64,000 nt of DNA from Saccharomycopsis fibuligera x Saccharomycopsis cf. fibuligera (taxonomy: Eukaryota; Ascomycota; Saccharomycetes; Ascoideales; Saccharomycopsidaceae), in the NCBI GenBank assembly GCA_001936135.1, contig CP012811.1:2294001-2358000 (forward strand), written 5' to 3'. Shown here one piece after another: positions 1 to 10,842 of the stretch. A model generated the notes under the pieces. It was given only the letters and a program-made list of their open reading frames with translations, was not told the origin of the DNA and did no database searches. The stretch's first letter is position 1. Every line of letters starts with the position of its first letter. A program made the position numbers and the translations under genes.

Positions 1-293
1 AGCAGATCTCGCGAAACACAGGAAAGGAAGAAAAGAAATACAAGAAAAAAATTTAAAACCAGGGCAAGACACCATGGCAGCCCCAGAAACCATCCACCGC
101 CCTTATTGTCTTTAATCAGGATACTTCAGCTCACTCGCACCGCTGCCAGAAACCTCCTACTACCGGCCTCAGCGAAGAGTGTATTCCTTATTTCTTGTCA
201 AACAGCTTTCACCCGCTGGTACTGTGTGTCTGTGTTTGTCCTTCCCTTCCTGCTTTTTTCTTCTCTTTTTCGTCTTTGCAATATTGCGACACG
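1..293. other. VTS1 leader and upstream sequence
   Basis: This stretch is the upstream region of VTS1 as far as the window shows it. A 13-codon upstream reading frame begins at an ATG in a good context (ACCATGG, ATG at 74) and stops at 115. It would lie in the leader only if transcription starts upstream of 74, which cannot be seen here. A pyrimidine-rich stretch just before 294 is typical of yeast leaders. Confidence 0.4.
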
Positions 294-3017
294 ATGTCCA
301 CTTTCAATTCAAATGACTACTCGTCGCACGCCAGAAGTAACATCCAGCTGCTTACAAGAAACTTGAATTTTCTCTCTAAGGACTTTGAGTCTCCTACTGC
401 TCCTGTTTCCCAGTCCCCCGTATCTACAGCTCAACAACACAACAGTCCAAACTCCCAAATGAATCTTCATAATAAAGCTTCTTCTGTGTCATTCTTGGAC
501 TTCAACAATAACTCTCCTGGTCAGTTCGGCAGAGCCCCTAGTCACAACCCTCACAACCACCTGCCTTTTCAACAGAACCTTTCTCTTTCTAATCACGGTT
601 CGTCCACATTTAGTAATATCAAACCTCAAACAGTCAATGCTAGTCCTTCTACGGCAATGGCTATCCTCTCTCCTCCAGCATCAAGATATGCTTTTGATAA
701 GTCATCTGTTGCTCCTTTGAATACTTCTGCCACAGCTGGTCCTACTGGTATTAATCAAGCATCTGGTAATGCGAACCCTTCTTTTTTCAATCCAAACTCA
801 AAGTCAAACTATTCAAACTTGGGTAATGATTGGTCATTGAACTTGAATTTTTCCTTGTCCAACAACTTGAATTCTTCCAACCCAGAGTTGTCTTCTTTGT
901 CTTCTGGTGCTGGCGCTATTAATAATCTTAATAATAACAATAATACTGGTGGTGATGTAACCGCATTATCTAGCGCCTCTGGTCATTCCCAATCAAACAC
1001 TGTTAGTGGCAGATCTACCGCCAATAATTCTTCTTCAGCTAATCTCAATTCCAGCCCGGAAGTCGAAAGCACAACTTTCGAAAATAACGTGAGTTTTTTG
1101 AAAAAATGGTTGGATGATTCAAAACTTGAAGAAAAACACATGTTTATTGACGAGTTGATAGACTATTTTCTTTTTACACCAAACCATTCATCTGACTTAA
1201 TCAATTACTTGAAATTAAAAATTGATAGAATTAGTTTCAATGATGATTTAGACTCTCCAACTACTGCTAATATGAACAACAATAACACATCTGCTGCAGT
1301 TCTTGGTCTTGGCTCAGCTGCTACCTCGGTTGTCGGAACTCAGAATCCAATTCACAGTCTTCATTCTCAACAACAGTCGATGAATAATTTGGATACAATT
1401 CTTTCCAACACTTCGCTTGATTATAACAATGCTACCGGGGCTGGGCTTGGTAAGCCTGCTGACTTTAGAATGCCTCAAAAAAATTTTGGCCATTCAAAGT
1501 CAAACTCCGTAAGCACTCATAATATTGCATTATCAAATGAGAACAACAACAATAATAATAACAATAACGGCGCAAACACCAATAGTGGTGTATCCAATGG
1601 TCAATTAAAGCAAACCGTTTTGTCTGTTCCTGCATCTTCTAAAGATCTTAACCACCAACCCCAAGTTTTCTCACCTTTATTAACGGAGTCTGGCTTTTTG
1701 CAAAACCAAGCAATTAGATATGCTAACGGCAACCGCAATCATCATTCTCATTCTCGTTCTCATTCAAAATCTGCTTCTATTAGTAATATGTCTGTGAATA
1801 CAAACAATCCCTCAAATGTTGGTTCTAATAACGAAATGTTGAACGGTAACTTGATGTCGCCAATTCACAATTCATCTTTTGGATCTAAGAGAGGTAACAA
1901 TAGTTTATCTATTAATACTAGTGGTAACGGTTCATCTGTTAACGGCCCTTCTAGCGCTACGGTTTCAGGTTCAGCAGCTTCGGCAGCTTTGTCCCCTTCA
2001 ACAAATCCTGCTCAAACGGCTGGCAACGGTGCTTCAAACATAACATCTCCAACATCTCCAATTACCCCTGGTGGCTATAATTTAGATGCTTTGGACCCAC
2101 AAACAAGATTGAAGTTGCAGGCATTGAGTACTATCAATTCAAGATCGAAATTAGATGCTCTTAAAAAGACAATTTATAGTGACCAGTCAAGAGGAAACAA
2201 TGTATCTGGCTCTAATAATTCAAATTCTGGTCCGAAAAACTACAAGGCTAACGGTTTCAACTTAAACAAAAACGGAGCTACTAGAAATATGCCAAATTCT
2301 AATAGTAGCGGTGTTAACAAGTATGATGATAGCATTTCCAACTCGCCTTCGGTGAACAGAAAAAAGTATGAAAAAGTCAATGGCAGTGGCAATTTGAATC
2401 ACAACGCCAGTAACAGTATTAGCATTAATAGCAATACAAAAAAAGTTCTTGAAAATGGAAGCGGCAATAACAGTACTGATTCATTGTCTAAAACTGGAAA
2501 TGTTAAGAAATTTGATGAGGGGATCAGTACACCTGTTGGATCAAAGATTAACTCAAGTCTTCAGGCTAATGGAAATGCGAACAAAAATTTGGCTAATGCG
2601 TTAATGTCCTTGCAGACCGCATCTAATGAGACAGCGGCGGTTTTGAATAAAGCACAAAACACTAATTCGGAAATCAGTGCCACTGGATCAGGATCCATTG
2701 GCACCCCCTCAAAACAGTTGTCAACTTCTACCTTATCGTTACTTTCACCAAAATCTCCAGGCTTAAACAGCCTTGAGCTCATTGAATTGAAAAATTTGAA
2801 TGACTTACCTGTGTGGTTGAAAAATCTTCGTTTGCACAAATACACAAAGATTTTGGAAAATTACAGCTGGAAACAATTGATTTATTTATCGGATGATGAA
2901 TTGGAGTCAGTTGGAGTGACTGCTTTAGGCGCTAGAAGAAAATTGTTGAAGGCATTTGATATTGTGAAGGTTGCTTATGAAAATGGTGATATAATCGGCT
3001 TAGACCAAAAGAATTGA
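294..3017 (+). CDS. VTS1: Vts1/Smaug-type SAM-domain RNA-binding protein
   Basis: The protein has 907 residues when started at the ATG at 294; an in-frame TTG further upstream is not a plausible start. The last 70 residues or so form a SAM domain (NDLPVWLKNLRLHKYTKIL, then WKQLIYLSDDELESVGVTAL), the fold with which Smaug/Vts1 proteins bind CNGG-type RNA hairpins. A second ordered block near residues 265-315 (FLKKWLDDSKLEEKHMFIDE) is the conserved upstream region of fungal Vts1. The rest is Ser/Asn-rich and low in complexity, with runs of Asn. In yeast Vts1 recruits the CCR4-NOT deadenylase to target mRNAs and acts in the cytoplasm. The protein is longer than S. cerevisiae Vts1 because of the low-complexity linkers. 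The gene converges on GNT1. The family call is firm; RNA targets are unknown. Confidence 0.9.
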   Translation: MSTFNSNDYSSHARSNIQLLTRNLNFLSKDFESPTAPVSQSPVSTAQQHNSPNSQMNLHNKASSVSFLDFNNNSPGQFGRAPSHNPHNHLPFQQNLSLSNHGSSTFSNIKPQTVNASPSTAMAILSPPASRYAFDKSSVAPLNTSATAGPTGINQASGNANPSFFNPNSKSNYSNLGNDWSLNLNFSLSNNLNSSNPELSSLSSGAGAINNLNNNNNTGGDVTALSSASGHSQSNTVSGRSTANNSSSANLNSSPEVESTTFENNVSFLKKWLDDSKLEEKHMFIDELIDYFLFTPNHSSDLINYLKLKIDRISFNDDLDSPTTANMNNNNTSAAVLGLGSAATSVVGTQNPIHSLHSQQQSMNNLDTILSNTSLDYNNATGAGLGKPADFRMPQKNFGHSKSNSVSTHNIALSNENNNNNNNNNGANTNSGVSNGQLKQTVLSVPASSKDLNHQPQVFSPLLTESGFLQNQAIRYANGNRNHHSHSRSHSKSASISNMSVNTNNPSNVGSNNEMLNGNLMSPIHNSSFGSKRGNNSLSINTSGNGSSVNGPSSATVSGSAASAALSPSTNPAQTAGNGASNITSPTSPITPGGYNLDALDPQTRLKLQALSTINSRSKLDALKKTIYSDQSRGNNVSGSNNSNSGPKNYKANGFNLNKNGATRNMPNSNSSGVNKYDDSISNSPSVNRKKYEKVNGSGNLNHNASNSISINSNTKKVLENGSGNNSTDSLSKTGNVKKFDEGISTPVGSKINSSLQANGNANKNLANALMSLQTASNETAAVLNKAQNTNSEISATGSGSIGTPSKQLSTSTLSLLSPKSPGLNSLELIELKNLNDLPVWLKNLRLHKYTKILENYSWKQLIYLSDDELESVGVTALGARRKLLKAFDIVKVAYENGDIIGLDQKN

Positions 3018-3144
3018 TTATGTTTGGCTATAATACTAATTGCTTTTACAAATTGCTTATTAACTTCGATTCTTTCATTTGTTCTTATGTTTTTGTATTT
3101 TTTGTTTTGTTTCTTCAATCTCTCGAGTCTCTATTTTACTTTAG

Positions 3145-3185
<41 letters not shown>

Positions 3186-4054
3186 CTCGTGGCACAACTT
3201 GTTACTATTTGATTATCAAGTTTTTTACAAAAACAATTTTTGTTCAACTTACTTGTTTTTTATATGACTTCTTTTTTTTCCATAAATCTGTTTTTTACTA
3301 CGTCAAATATTGTTACAATTACCTTTTACTTTCCGTTGCATTATTGTCTTCTTTTTCTTGCATCTGCTTGTTTTACTTAATCTTTAACTAATCTATTGAT
3401 TTCTCTTTTTTCTCCCTAAAAGTCTACAATTTTGTATATTGCATAAACTTTGCTTAATGCTGAAGAATATTATTCTATCTTGTACATTGTCTTCGTTCAC
3501 TTGAATCTGTTGAATATATTTTAGTTCTTTTATACTTATAAAACATTGTTAACATATAAATTTGCTGATTACTGTCTATTTTTTTTTTTTTTTTCCTTTT
3601 TTTTTTTTTTTTCATATTCAACCAGACAATAGCAATTATTCTTAATTGATAAAGTCGTCAAAAGTCGTCATTAATAATCATATGAGTAAAGCAAAAATAA
3701 AGAAAGGGTGTAAATGCTTTGACTGTGTATTACAATACCGTTGATGCTGCAACATAAGTCTATGAATAGCCCATCTAATTTCCTTTCAAAACACCACTGT
3801 AACTTCCCTTTTAGGAAACAATTGGTCATAAGTTTACTACGACACTACCTGAAATTGACTATTTAACCAGAGGCGATCGCTATTTTTCTATTTAGTTTTA
3901 CTTGGTTAATATATCATCGCTTGACCAATCAGCCTTACTACAAATGCCTTTATTTTACTGTATGAAATATGCTAAAAAGATAGAAGAAAAAAGAAAAAAA
4001 ATAAAAAAAAAACAAGGAAGGATTACAGAAAAGCAAGAACTTTAGATTTGAGGC
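3018..4054. other. Convergent 3' region between VTS1 and GNT1
   Basis: This is the shared downstream region of two converging genes. It contains a run of 31 T at 3151-3181, two further T runs around 3579-3612 and AT-rich efficiency/positioning-like signals (TATATA, AATAAA-like). I see no RNA gene or open frame worth calling. Confidence 0.6.
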
Positions 4055-5548
4055 TCAATCTTCTTCGACCTCTTGTGCAAGTCCACATACATCCAAACGA
4101 TCTCTAATAAACATGTTATGGAAATGACCCCAAGCATTATAATCTTCACAATCTGGAACCACAATAGTATTAGTCAAATGTTTAGGGTTCTTCTTATTCG
4201 TACCACAAGTAACTTTCACATACGACTGTACCCAAGGTTTGGATAGCGGGAAATCGGAAAAATGGAGAATTTTGGTTTGATTTAACTGAGCGATAAAATT
4301 ATCTCTTTGGGTGCTGACTTTGCACCAATATGGACGTTGATTTTCGTTTCTGGCGTTGCATTTATTAAGTGAATATCTGTTAAGGAACTGCATGTCCAAT
4401 GGATGCGTCAAGTAATACTGTCTATTTTTTGGCGTCAAAAAAATATCCCCAGTAATCATAAAGTATGATTTATGCGGTAGTGTAAGTTTCTTTAAAATTT
4501 GGTCTGAAGTAGAACCGATGTTTGCTCTATTAAAGATGCTGTTGATAATATCCATGTCATAATCATTGTCGCCACGCTTGTATAATTCCTCATTGATGGC
4601 TCTAGTAAGTTTAGCTGATGGCTTGATCACCATTAGCGCTGTTGACCATTTCAAGCCTTTAGAATTCTGGATACGGAAATATTCAAGTTTGTCTGCAGCG
4701 GTATCGAAAACCGGTTCAGTAGATGGGATTCTAGAAAGCAAGTTTTTGTAATTATTTTGAGGATCAGTGAGCCAGTATGCAACTGGCATAGCAATATCGA
4801 ATTCATCTGGGAGGAAGAATAACTCATCGAGTTTGTCATTGAGATACACATCAGAGTCCAAATATATAAGTTTTTTATACTGTGAGATGTATTTTGAGTA
4901 TTTTTTAAATTGAAACAATTCCAACTTGCTAAAACTATGTTTAAAATTCAAATCATTAACTTCATAGTCATAGTTCAATGTCAATGGAACCATTTTGATA
5001 TTCAATTCCTTGGCAATAGATCTGTATTTTTTCAAAAATGCAGAGTAATCTTCACGAGTTACCACATCATCAAAACTATAAAAAAGCACAAAATCAGCTT
5101 TGGAATTATACTCTTTGCCTAATTTCCTGAATAGCATGAGTGATGCACACAAATAATTCAAGTTTGTTGAGTAGGAAATGTAAGCATATTCGGACCATTG
5201 AATTTCGTGATGTGAGTGGGCATCATGATAAAGCCCTTGAATATTGTCGTAGGATATGGAAACTAAATTGCTTTTGTAGTCTTCTTTTTGCAGTATTTTG
5301 TTATATGCTTCTATTGGATTGATGTAGTATGGAAAAGTTGTGTAAGTGATAAACCCGTAAAATTGATACAATACAAACAACAAGCACGAGATCAAGATGG
5401 GCGTTTTGATCTTTGATTTGACGCTGTTGATGCTAAGGGGCCGCTGTTGCTTCTTTCTTAAGTCGTACAAGTATTCTTCGTCCTCGTCATTGTCGTCCAC
5501 AATCTGGGAGGGATGGGCTATCTCAGCAGCTTTGAGAATATCTGTCAT
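4055..5548 (-). CDS. GNT1: Golgi N-acetylglucosaminyltransferase, GT8-like
   Basis: The 497-residue protein is a type II membrane protein: a short acidic cytoplasmic tail, one membrane segment at about residues 48-70 and a lumenal catalytic domain. Residues 120-160 (YISYSTNLNYLCASLMLF) and the metal-binding DSD motif at 231-233 (KLIYLDSDVYLND) match the glycogenin-like GT8 fold. It most resembles yeast Gnt1, which adds GlcNAc to N-linked mannan in the medial Golgi. The start is an ATG at 5548 and no internal ATG fits better. The gene is divergent from LTE1 across 551 bp and convergent with VTS1. Substrate is inferred from the family; the length is close to that of S. cerevisiae Gnt1. Confidence 0.8.
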   Translation of the reverse strand: MTDILKAAEIAHPSQIVDDNDEDEEYLYDLRKKQQRPLSINSVKSKIKTPILISCLLFVLYQFYGFITYTTFPYYINPIEAYNKILQKEDYKSNLVSISYDNIQGLYHDAHSHHEIQWSEYAYISYSTNLNYLCASLMLFRKLGKEYNSKADFVLFYSFDDVVTREDYSAFLKKYRSIAKELNIKMVPLTLNYDYEVNDLNFKHSFSKLELFQFKKYSKYISQYKKLIYLDSDVYLNDKLDELFFLPDEFDIAMPVAYWLTDPQNNYKNLLSRIPSTEPVFDTAADKLEYFRIQNSKGLKWSTALMVIKPSAKLTRAINEELYKRGDNDYDMDIINSIFNRANIGSTSDQILKKLTLPHKSYFMITGDIFLTPKNRQYYLTHPLDMQFLNRYSLNKCNARNENQRPYWCKVSTQRDNFIAQLNQTKILHFSDFPLSKPWVQSYVKVTCGTNKKNPKHLTNTIVVPDCEDYNAWGHFHNMFIRDRLDVCGLAQEVEED

Positions 5549-6099
5549 TGTGTTTTTATTTTGCTTTACTGACTCTTTCTCTCTTTTTTGATCTCTCTAT
5601 TAAAATACAGCCCATCATCGTCTCTTGGGCAGCAATCACCGCGGACAAGACAAAATATTGAAAACTCCCGATGGGTGTTACCCTCGTAATTGATTGAATA
5701 TCAGATGACTTTAGTTGAATGACACCTCGGAATATGCAACAGCGTTTGTTTTTGTTTTTGTTTAGTGGATCAGCAGAACCAAACTCCAAGTGTTTGATAG
5801 ATTTGGTAAATAAAAACGAGGATCACTACTAGGCAAATCACTGCGCAACGTTGTCTCACTCTACCACTACATTTAAGCGTTTACTCTGGTGCAGCCCAAA
5901 TCAATTGCTGGTCAGGATCTTCACTTTTTTTCTTTTTTTTTTCTCTTTCACTAGTTTGATTTTTCCTTTCACTCATCTATCCAATTCTGCCATCCATCAC
6001 CACAACTTCAAGAAGCTGTACTGCAAAAGGGGTTAGATATACACACACCAAAGGAGCTAAACCAGTGGCAACAGTAACCCACATGGGCCGCTAACATAA
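5549..6099. promoter_or_regulatory. Divergent promoter GNT1/LTE1
   Basis: A 551-bp bidirectional upstream region. It holds T-rich and C/T-rich leader-like sequence before the LTE1 ATG. I recognise no specific binding site. Confidence 0.5.
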
Positions 6100-9000
6100 A
6101 TGTTGGACGAATTCAATAGCTCATTGGCTTACTCTGACACTGAGTCAGTGGTGTTCAATAAAAATGTTGGCATTGACTCTGGCGGCGAGATTCAAGATCA
6201 TAATGTTAGAACGGATACGCTTATTACTGCCACTGATCTATCAGGTTTAATAGCCCACTTAACAGATCCAAACCAAATTAATAACCTTTTCATAGCGGAT
6301 TTGCTTATGACGCACAGAATCTTTGTTAACTCAGTTGATCTATTACAAGCTTTTCTAAAAAGATTAGACAATTGTTTCGATTACGCAGTACTCAATACAG
6401 ATAAATTTGAAAACGAACTACAACAACAAGATGACAGAGACGAAAGCAAAGATGAGGAAAGGTTCAATGCTCTTAAGAAGATAATGCTAAGGTTGTTTGT
6501 TATATTGAGAAGCTGGCTTTTGAATTATTTTGTTGATGATTGGCTTCCAAATTATGAGATGAGAAAACGATTTGTTGACTATCTAAACAGCTTATCTGAC
6601 AAATATGTGCGTCATAGTAAACACAATCTTGTGGATAAGTTTTACATCAAATTGATCATTAGTATCAAAAAAGTGTGGATAGAAATTTGTTATCATTACT
6701 GGAACCAGCCAAGCTTCCTCGACTTATTGCGTCAAAATGGCTTGGACAACAAATCAGTCTTTGACGACCAAGTGATAAAGTTCATGTCATGCTATAAGCT
6801 TAACTATGGGCCCCAAGATAGCCTTGTGAATGTACCTTCTACCAGTCTATTTCAGGAAATGGAGCCAAGATTGCGTAATAGCAATGTCTTGCTATTCAAC
6901 AGTTTGATGGATACCCAAAATTCTACAACCCAGCTTCAGGAAAAACGAATGGTAACGAAAAAGTCATTCACAAACAACTTGAGAAACATGGCTTTGTTAA
7001 AGCCTTCCAACTCAATCACTGCACTCAAAGTGAATAATCTTTCTACCAGGAATGATCATAGCTTTATGCTTAGTGACGATGCTTTTCCTCAAGCTTTAAA
7101 GCTCTCGAAGTCTAAGGTGATAAATAACTTGAATCAACTCAGTCCTGTTAATTTATTTAAACCAGACAGTTCACAATTGAGCACCTTAAGTAATGAACCT
7201 TTGCATAATAAAAATCAAGCATCTGCCAATGATGTTGAGCAAGGTGATGAAGAAACATATGATTTCGAGGCCGTGCTGTATAATACTACCATGTTCACGT
7301 CGAAGTGTCAGGTTAAATTACTCAATTTTAACTTGATCAAGAACATAGATCAAGGGAAATTGATAAGCGGAAAAAAAGTGCAATTATTTGATGATTACCA
7401 TATGAGGGATTTCAAGACGTTACATTTTGAGCCAGCTCAACCTGTTGATAAGAATGGTTCTGTTTGTGAAGAACCTTCGAGTACAAAAATAACCGACATT
7501 AAAGATACACAGGCTAAAAGCTCAAAACCTGTACAGTTGGATGAGTATAATTTTTTGGATGAGACACAAGACTCACAAAAAATAAATAAGAAGAACGGCA
7601 AAGCTTTTAAGACCATTATTAAAAAGTGGAGGAAAAACTTTAGTTTATCTCCCAAAAAACATGAGGTTATTGCCAAGGCAAATGGTGATAAACGTTTATC
7701 GCAGATTGTGAACAACCTTTTGGAGCCCTCCAAACCAAAACCATTATCTCCTATTAGACAGGAAGTTGAGGATAGCGACAACTGTGATGGTGAATTAAAA
7801 GAGCCGGCAGAATGTTCCATAGATACAAATGATGAAGTAAACTTTACAATAAAGGCTGTTCCTAATAATGATTCTCTTGATACCAAGATGGATTTTTTAT
7901 CTGCTAAAGTCATTGATGAGCTACACTACTTAGTCAATAACAAAGATAGTGGGCCAGTACCAGAAATTACCGAAGAGGCTGAAAGGTCGTTGCTTTCTAA
8001 CATTGATATATTCAGAGAATGTCCTGTTGCAAGACAGCTGAGCGAGGACCTTAATGATTCAAAAAGCTCTTCTGAAAATTCTAACTGGATTGATGAAACT
8101 GACCAAGAAAGCGCGCAAACATTCAATGTTAACTTCTTGCAACGGGTCGAGGAAAGCAAGAATCTAACTAGTGGTATGCATGAAGAATATGAAGCAACAA
8201 ACGCAGAAAGAACGTCATTCATTTCTGTTGCTGAGATTGATTGGAATAATGATTCATTGAAATTCGGGTCTTCTAACGCTTCAAAAGGCGATAGTGAAGG
8301 ATCGCCTAACGCTACTCAAATTATTGATGTGACACCTTCCATGATTATGGATGGAACACATGGTAATCTAACCAACGCCGAGGATTATACAAGTGCCCAA
8401 GAAGATTTATATAAGAGCATCTTGAGCTTCAACAATAACCCCGATTTTAATCAAAAAAGATACTCTGGCAGCATAGAAAAACTTAACAGATATTCTAGAT
8501 CAAGCTTGGTCTCCAAAAATTCATATATCAGTTATGATTCAAATCTAACAGATAGTCCAACACTGTCGATTCTTTTCCTTCAGAGGAATATGCAAGCTAA
8601 ACATTTGAAGCCAAAAGTACTAGAGAAAGTTAAAAGTTTTGAAAAGCTTCGTATAGAGCTTGAAAAGAATGATACTGCTAAAAGAAATGCATTGAAGGGA
8701 AAAAAGTCATTTAATAATTTAAAAAAATTGGCTAAGATTGATAAATCTAGTTTTGCAAGTTTGGATAAACAGCTAGAATCATCTGCCACGAATAACAAAA
8801 TCCGCTCAAAAATAAATTTTTTCCAAGAGACATTGATGCACAATGCTAATCCTCTGAGCACGTTTGATATAAATAGTGCACACAATGGTACTGCTTCCAT
8901 CTCTACTCGGAAAAACTCCATGGTACAAAACTCTTTGTTTTCTGAAAATGGCACATTGAACACTTTGTTATCATCTAACTCTGATATTTCTAATAGCAAC

Positions 9001-10842
9001 GAAGACTTGTTTAAAAATATCAAACACTCGATAGCTAATGATCATTCAGCTTTAAAATCCAAAGCTGGTCTTGGTAACATTAAAGCATTCATCAATGGTA
9101 ATACTATAAACGAGTCAAATGATGAAGTAACTGAAACTGATTTTAACCGTACTTCACCATCACAAATTCCTAGGTCAGAAACTGTGCAAACTCAAAACTC
9201 AGATGACTTGATTCAGACTGTTATGGATATGGAAAGCCTTAACAATGACAGTGAGCATGATAGAACTTCAAGCATAGATTGTTCGCCGTTAAAAGTATGC
9301 GAAACTCCAAAATTGGCTGAAACAAGTTTTAATAGATACTCTTCATTGATGAAACGTGATAAGTCTGATATAAGCATGCTTTCTGTCGCGTCCTATCTCA
9401 TGCCAGGGATAAATTCAGAAATTGTTAAAAGGCTAGCCGCTATTCCTGATGAATCTTTCCATGGAGAGGATCCTGTCTCTGCCGCATTAGCTAAGTTGGA
9501 AGGCAAATTTTTTGACGATAATGACACTGACGATGAAACCAATGGTAACGACAATGAAAGCTTAGTTCATAAAAGAAAGCTACCATCTATTAATTTGGCA
9601 GATGATATCAAAGAGACTCAAGAGCTACATGAGAGAAAAATTTTGCAAGTGAAACGCAGTCCTCAACAAATTGCTTCTATTGAAAACTTTCAAAGTAAAA
9701 AGCCGTCTTCGGCTGATAGAACTATTGAGGATGAAGTTGCTGATTTAAATATTAATGATACGCTTTCTCCTATAGAGTCGCAAGGTGGGCTTATTAGGGA
9801 GCTAAACTCAAGATTTTTTCAAGCATTTGGCTCTGAGAGTAGCATATTTGACTCTGCGCCAGACATTATCAAGAAAATGAACAATCAGGACAGTAAGGAT
9901 AATCTCGCCGACGTATTATCTAATTATCGGGTATCTAATGACCTCATGAGTGTTTCTGAAGTAATGTGTACCAAAAGTCATATTCCATTTGTACTTGAAT
10001 ATAGTTCAAGTGACATTGCCAATGAACTTACTTTGATTGAAAAAGATGCCATGTTAGAAATTGACTGGAAGGAGCTTATGGAGTTGAACAAGAAACCCCA
10101 GGAACAATCAGCAAGCACAGAAACAAATTTCAAATCATGGGTTGAAATTTTGGTTCAAAAGAATTTATCTGGACTTGATTTGGTGATATACAGATTCAAT
10201 TTAGTAATCAACTGGATCGTATCCGAAATCTTGCTAACTAACGATTTCCAGTATAGAGTGATGACCATCTGCAAATTTATAAATGTGGCAAAACATTGCT
10301 TGAAATTACAAAATTACTCGTCGATGATGCAGATAGTGCTTGCTTTGACTTCAGAGCGAATATTAAATTTGCCAAATACTTGGGAGTCGATGCCCTCATC
10401 TACAATGCAAGCATTTAAGTCATTAGAAGAGTTTGTCAACCCAATGAACAGATTTGAAAAAATTAAACAATTGAATGAGAACATCGTTGCCTCTAAAGGA
10501 TGTATTCCGTTTATTGGCCTTTATCTTTCGGAATTAAAATTAGCTTTAAAGCAACCTAACTTCGTTTCCAGAAAGGATGCTTGTCAAATAGCGAAATTAG
10601 ACTTGCAAGACCCAACCACTGTGATTATTGTTAAAGACAAAAAACCAGCTACTGATGGGCTAATATTTTGGCAAAAATTCCACAAAGTTGCTACTATAGT
10701 CAAAGTTATGATTCAAAAGATTCAGTATTCAAAATTTTACAATTTCGCGCCACTGCAAGACTTGTTATCGAGGTGCTTATACATTCGGACACTCAATGCT
10801 GACGAAATGAACTTGTGCATATCTAATATGACTAACCCATAA
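6100..10842 (+). CDS. LTE1: Lte1-like guanine nucleotide exchange factor
   Basis: The 1580-residue protein has a RasGEF N-terminal module at about residues 35-175 (LIAHLTDPNQINNLFIADLL; later FVILRSWLLNYFVDDWL) and a CDC25-type RasGEF catalytic domain at about 1300-1560 (FNLVINWIVSEILLTNDF, SMMQIVLALTSERI, GCIPFIGLYLSELK). A long Ser/Asp/Asn-rich linker separates them, as in Lte1 of S. cerevisiae, where it carries Cdc14/Cla4 regulation. There is no SH3 domain, which argues against Cdc25/Sdc25. Lte1 sits at the bud cortex and promotes mitotic exit through Tem1/Kin4 and Bfa1. In Lte1 the GEF domain binds Ras-GTP rather than clearly acting as an exchanger, so the activity name is conventional. 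Start is the first ATG in the frame. Confidence 0.85.
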   Translation: MLDEFNSSLAYSDTESVVFNKNVGIDSGGEIQDHNVRTDTLITATDLSGLIAHLTDPNQINNLFIADLLMTHRIFVNSVDLLQAFLKRLDNCFDYAVLNTDKFENELQQQDDRDESKDEERFNALKKIMLRLFVILRSWLLNYFVDDWLPNYEMRKRFVDYLNSLSDKYVRHSKHNLVDKFYIKLIISIKKVWIEICYHYWNQPSFLDLLRQNGLDNKSVFDDQVIKFMSCYKLNYGPQDSLVNVPSTSLFQEMEPRLRNSNVLLFNSLMDTQNSTTQLQEKRMVTKKSFTNNLRNMALLKPSNSITALKVNNLSTRNDHSFMLSDDAFPQALKLSKSKVINNLNQLSPVNLFKPDSSQLSTLSNEPLHNKNQASANDVEQGDEETYDFEAVLYNTTMFTSKCQVKLLNFNLIKNIDQGKLISGKKVQLFDDYHMRDFKTLHFEPAQPVDKNGSVCEEPSSTKITDIKDTQAKSSKPVQLDEYNFLDETQDSQKINKKNGKAFKTIIKKWRKNFSLSPKKHEVIAKANGDKRLSQIVNNLLEPSKPKPLSPIRQEVEDSDNCDGELKEPAECSIDTNDEVNFTIKAVPNNDSLDTKMDFLSAKVIDELHYLVNNKDSGPVPEITEEAERSLLSNIDIFRECPVARQLSEDLNDSKSSSENSNWIDETDQESAQTFNVNFLQRVEESKNLTSGMHEEYEATNAERTSFISVAEIDWNNDSLKFGSSNASKGDSEGSPNATQIIDVTPSMIMDGTHGNLTNAEDYTSAQEDLYKSILSFNNNPDFNQKRYSGSIEKLNRYSRSSLVSKNSYISYDSNLTDSPTLSILFLQRNMQAKHLKPKVLEKVKSFEKLRIELEKNDTAKRNALKGKKSFNNLKKLAKIDKSSFASLDKQLESSATNNKIRSKINFFQETLMHNANPLSTFDINSAHNGTASISTRKNSMVQNSLFSENGTLNTLLSSNSDISNSNEDLFKNIKHSIANDHSALKSKAGLGNIKAFINGNTINESNDEVTETDFNRTSPSQIPRSETVQTQNSDDLIQTVMDMESLNNDSEHDRTSSIDCSPLKVCETPKLAETSFNRYSSLMKRDKSDISMLSVASYLMPGINSEIVKRLAAIPDESFHGEDPVSAALAKLEGKFFDDNDTDDETNGNDNESLVHKRKLPSINLADDIKETQELHERKILQVKRSPQQIASIENFQSKKPSSADRTIEDEVADLNINDTLSPIESQGGLIRELNSRFFQAFGSESSIFDSAPDIIKKMNNQDSKDNLADVLSNYRVSNDLMSVSEVMCTKSHIPFVLEYSSSDIANELTLIEKDAMLEIDWKELMELNKKPQEQSASTETNFKSWVEILVQKNLSGLDLVIYRFNLVINWIVSEILLTNDFQYRVMTICKFINVAKHCLKLQNYSSMMQIVLALTSERILNLPNTWESMPSSTMQAFKSLEEFVNPMNRFEKIKQLNENIVASKGCIPFIGLYLSELKLALKQPNFVSRKDACQIAKLDLQDPTTVIIVKDKKPATDGLIFWQKFHKVATIVKVMIQKIQYSKFYNFAPLQDLLSRCLYIRTLNADEMNLCISNMTNP

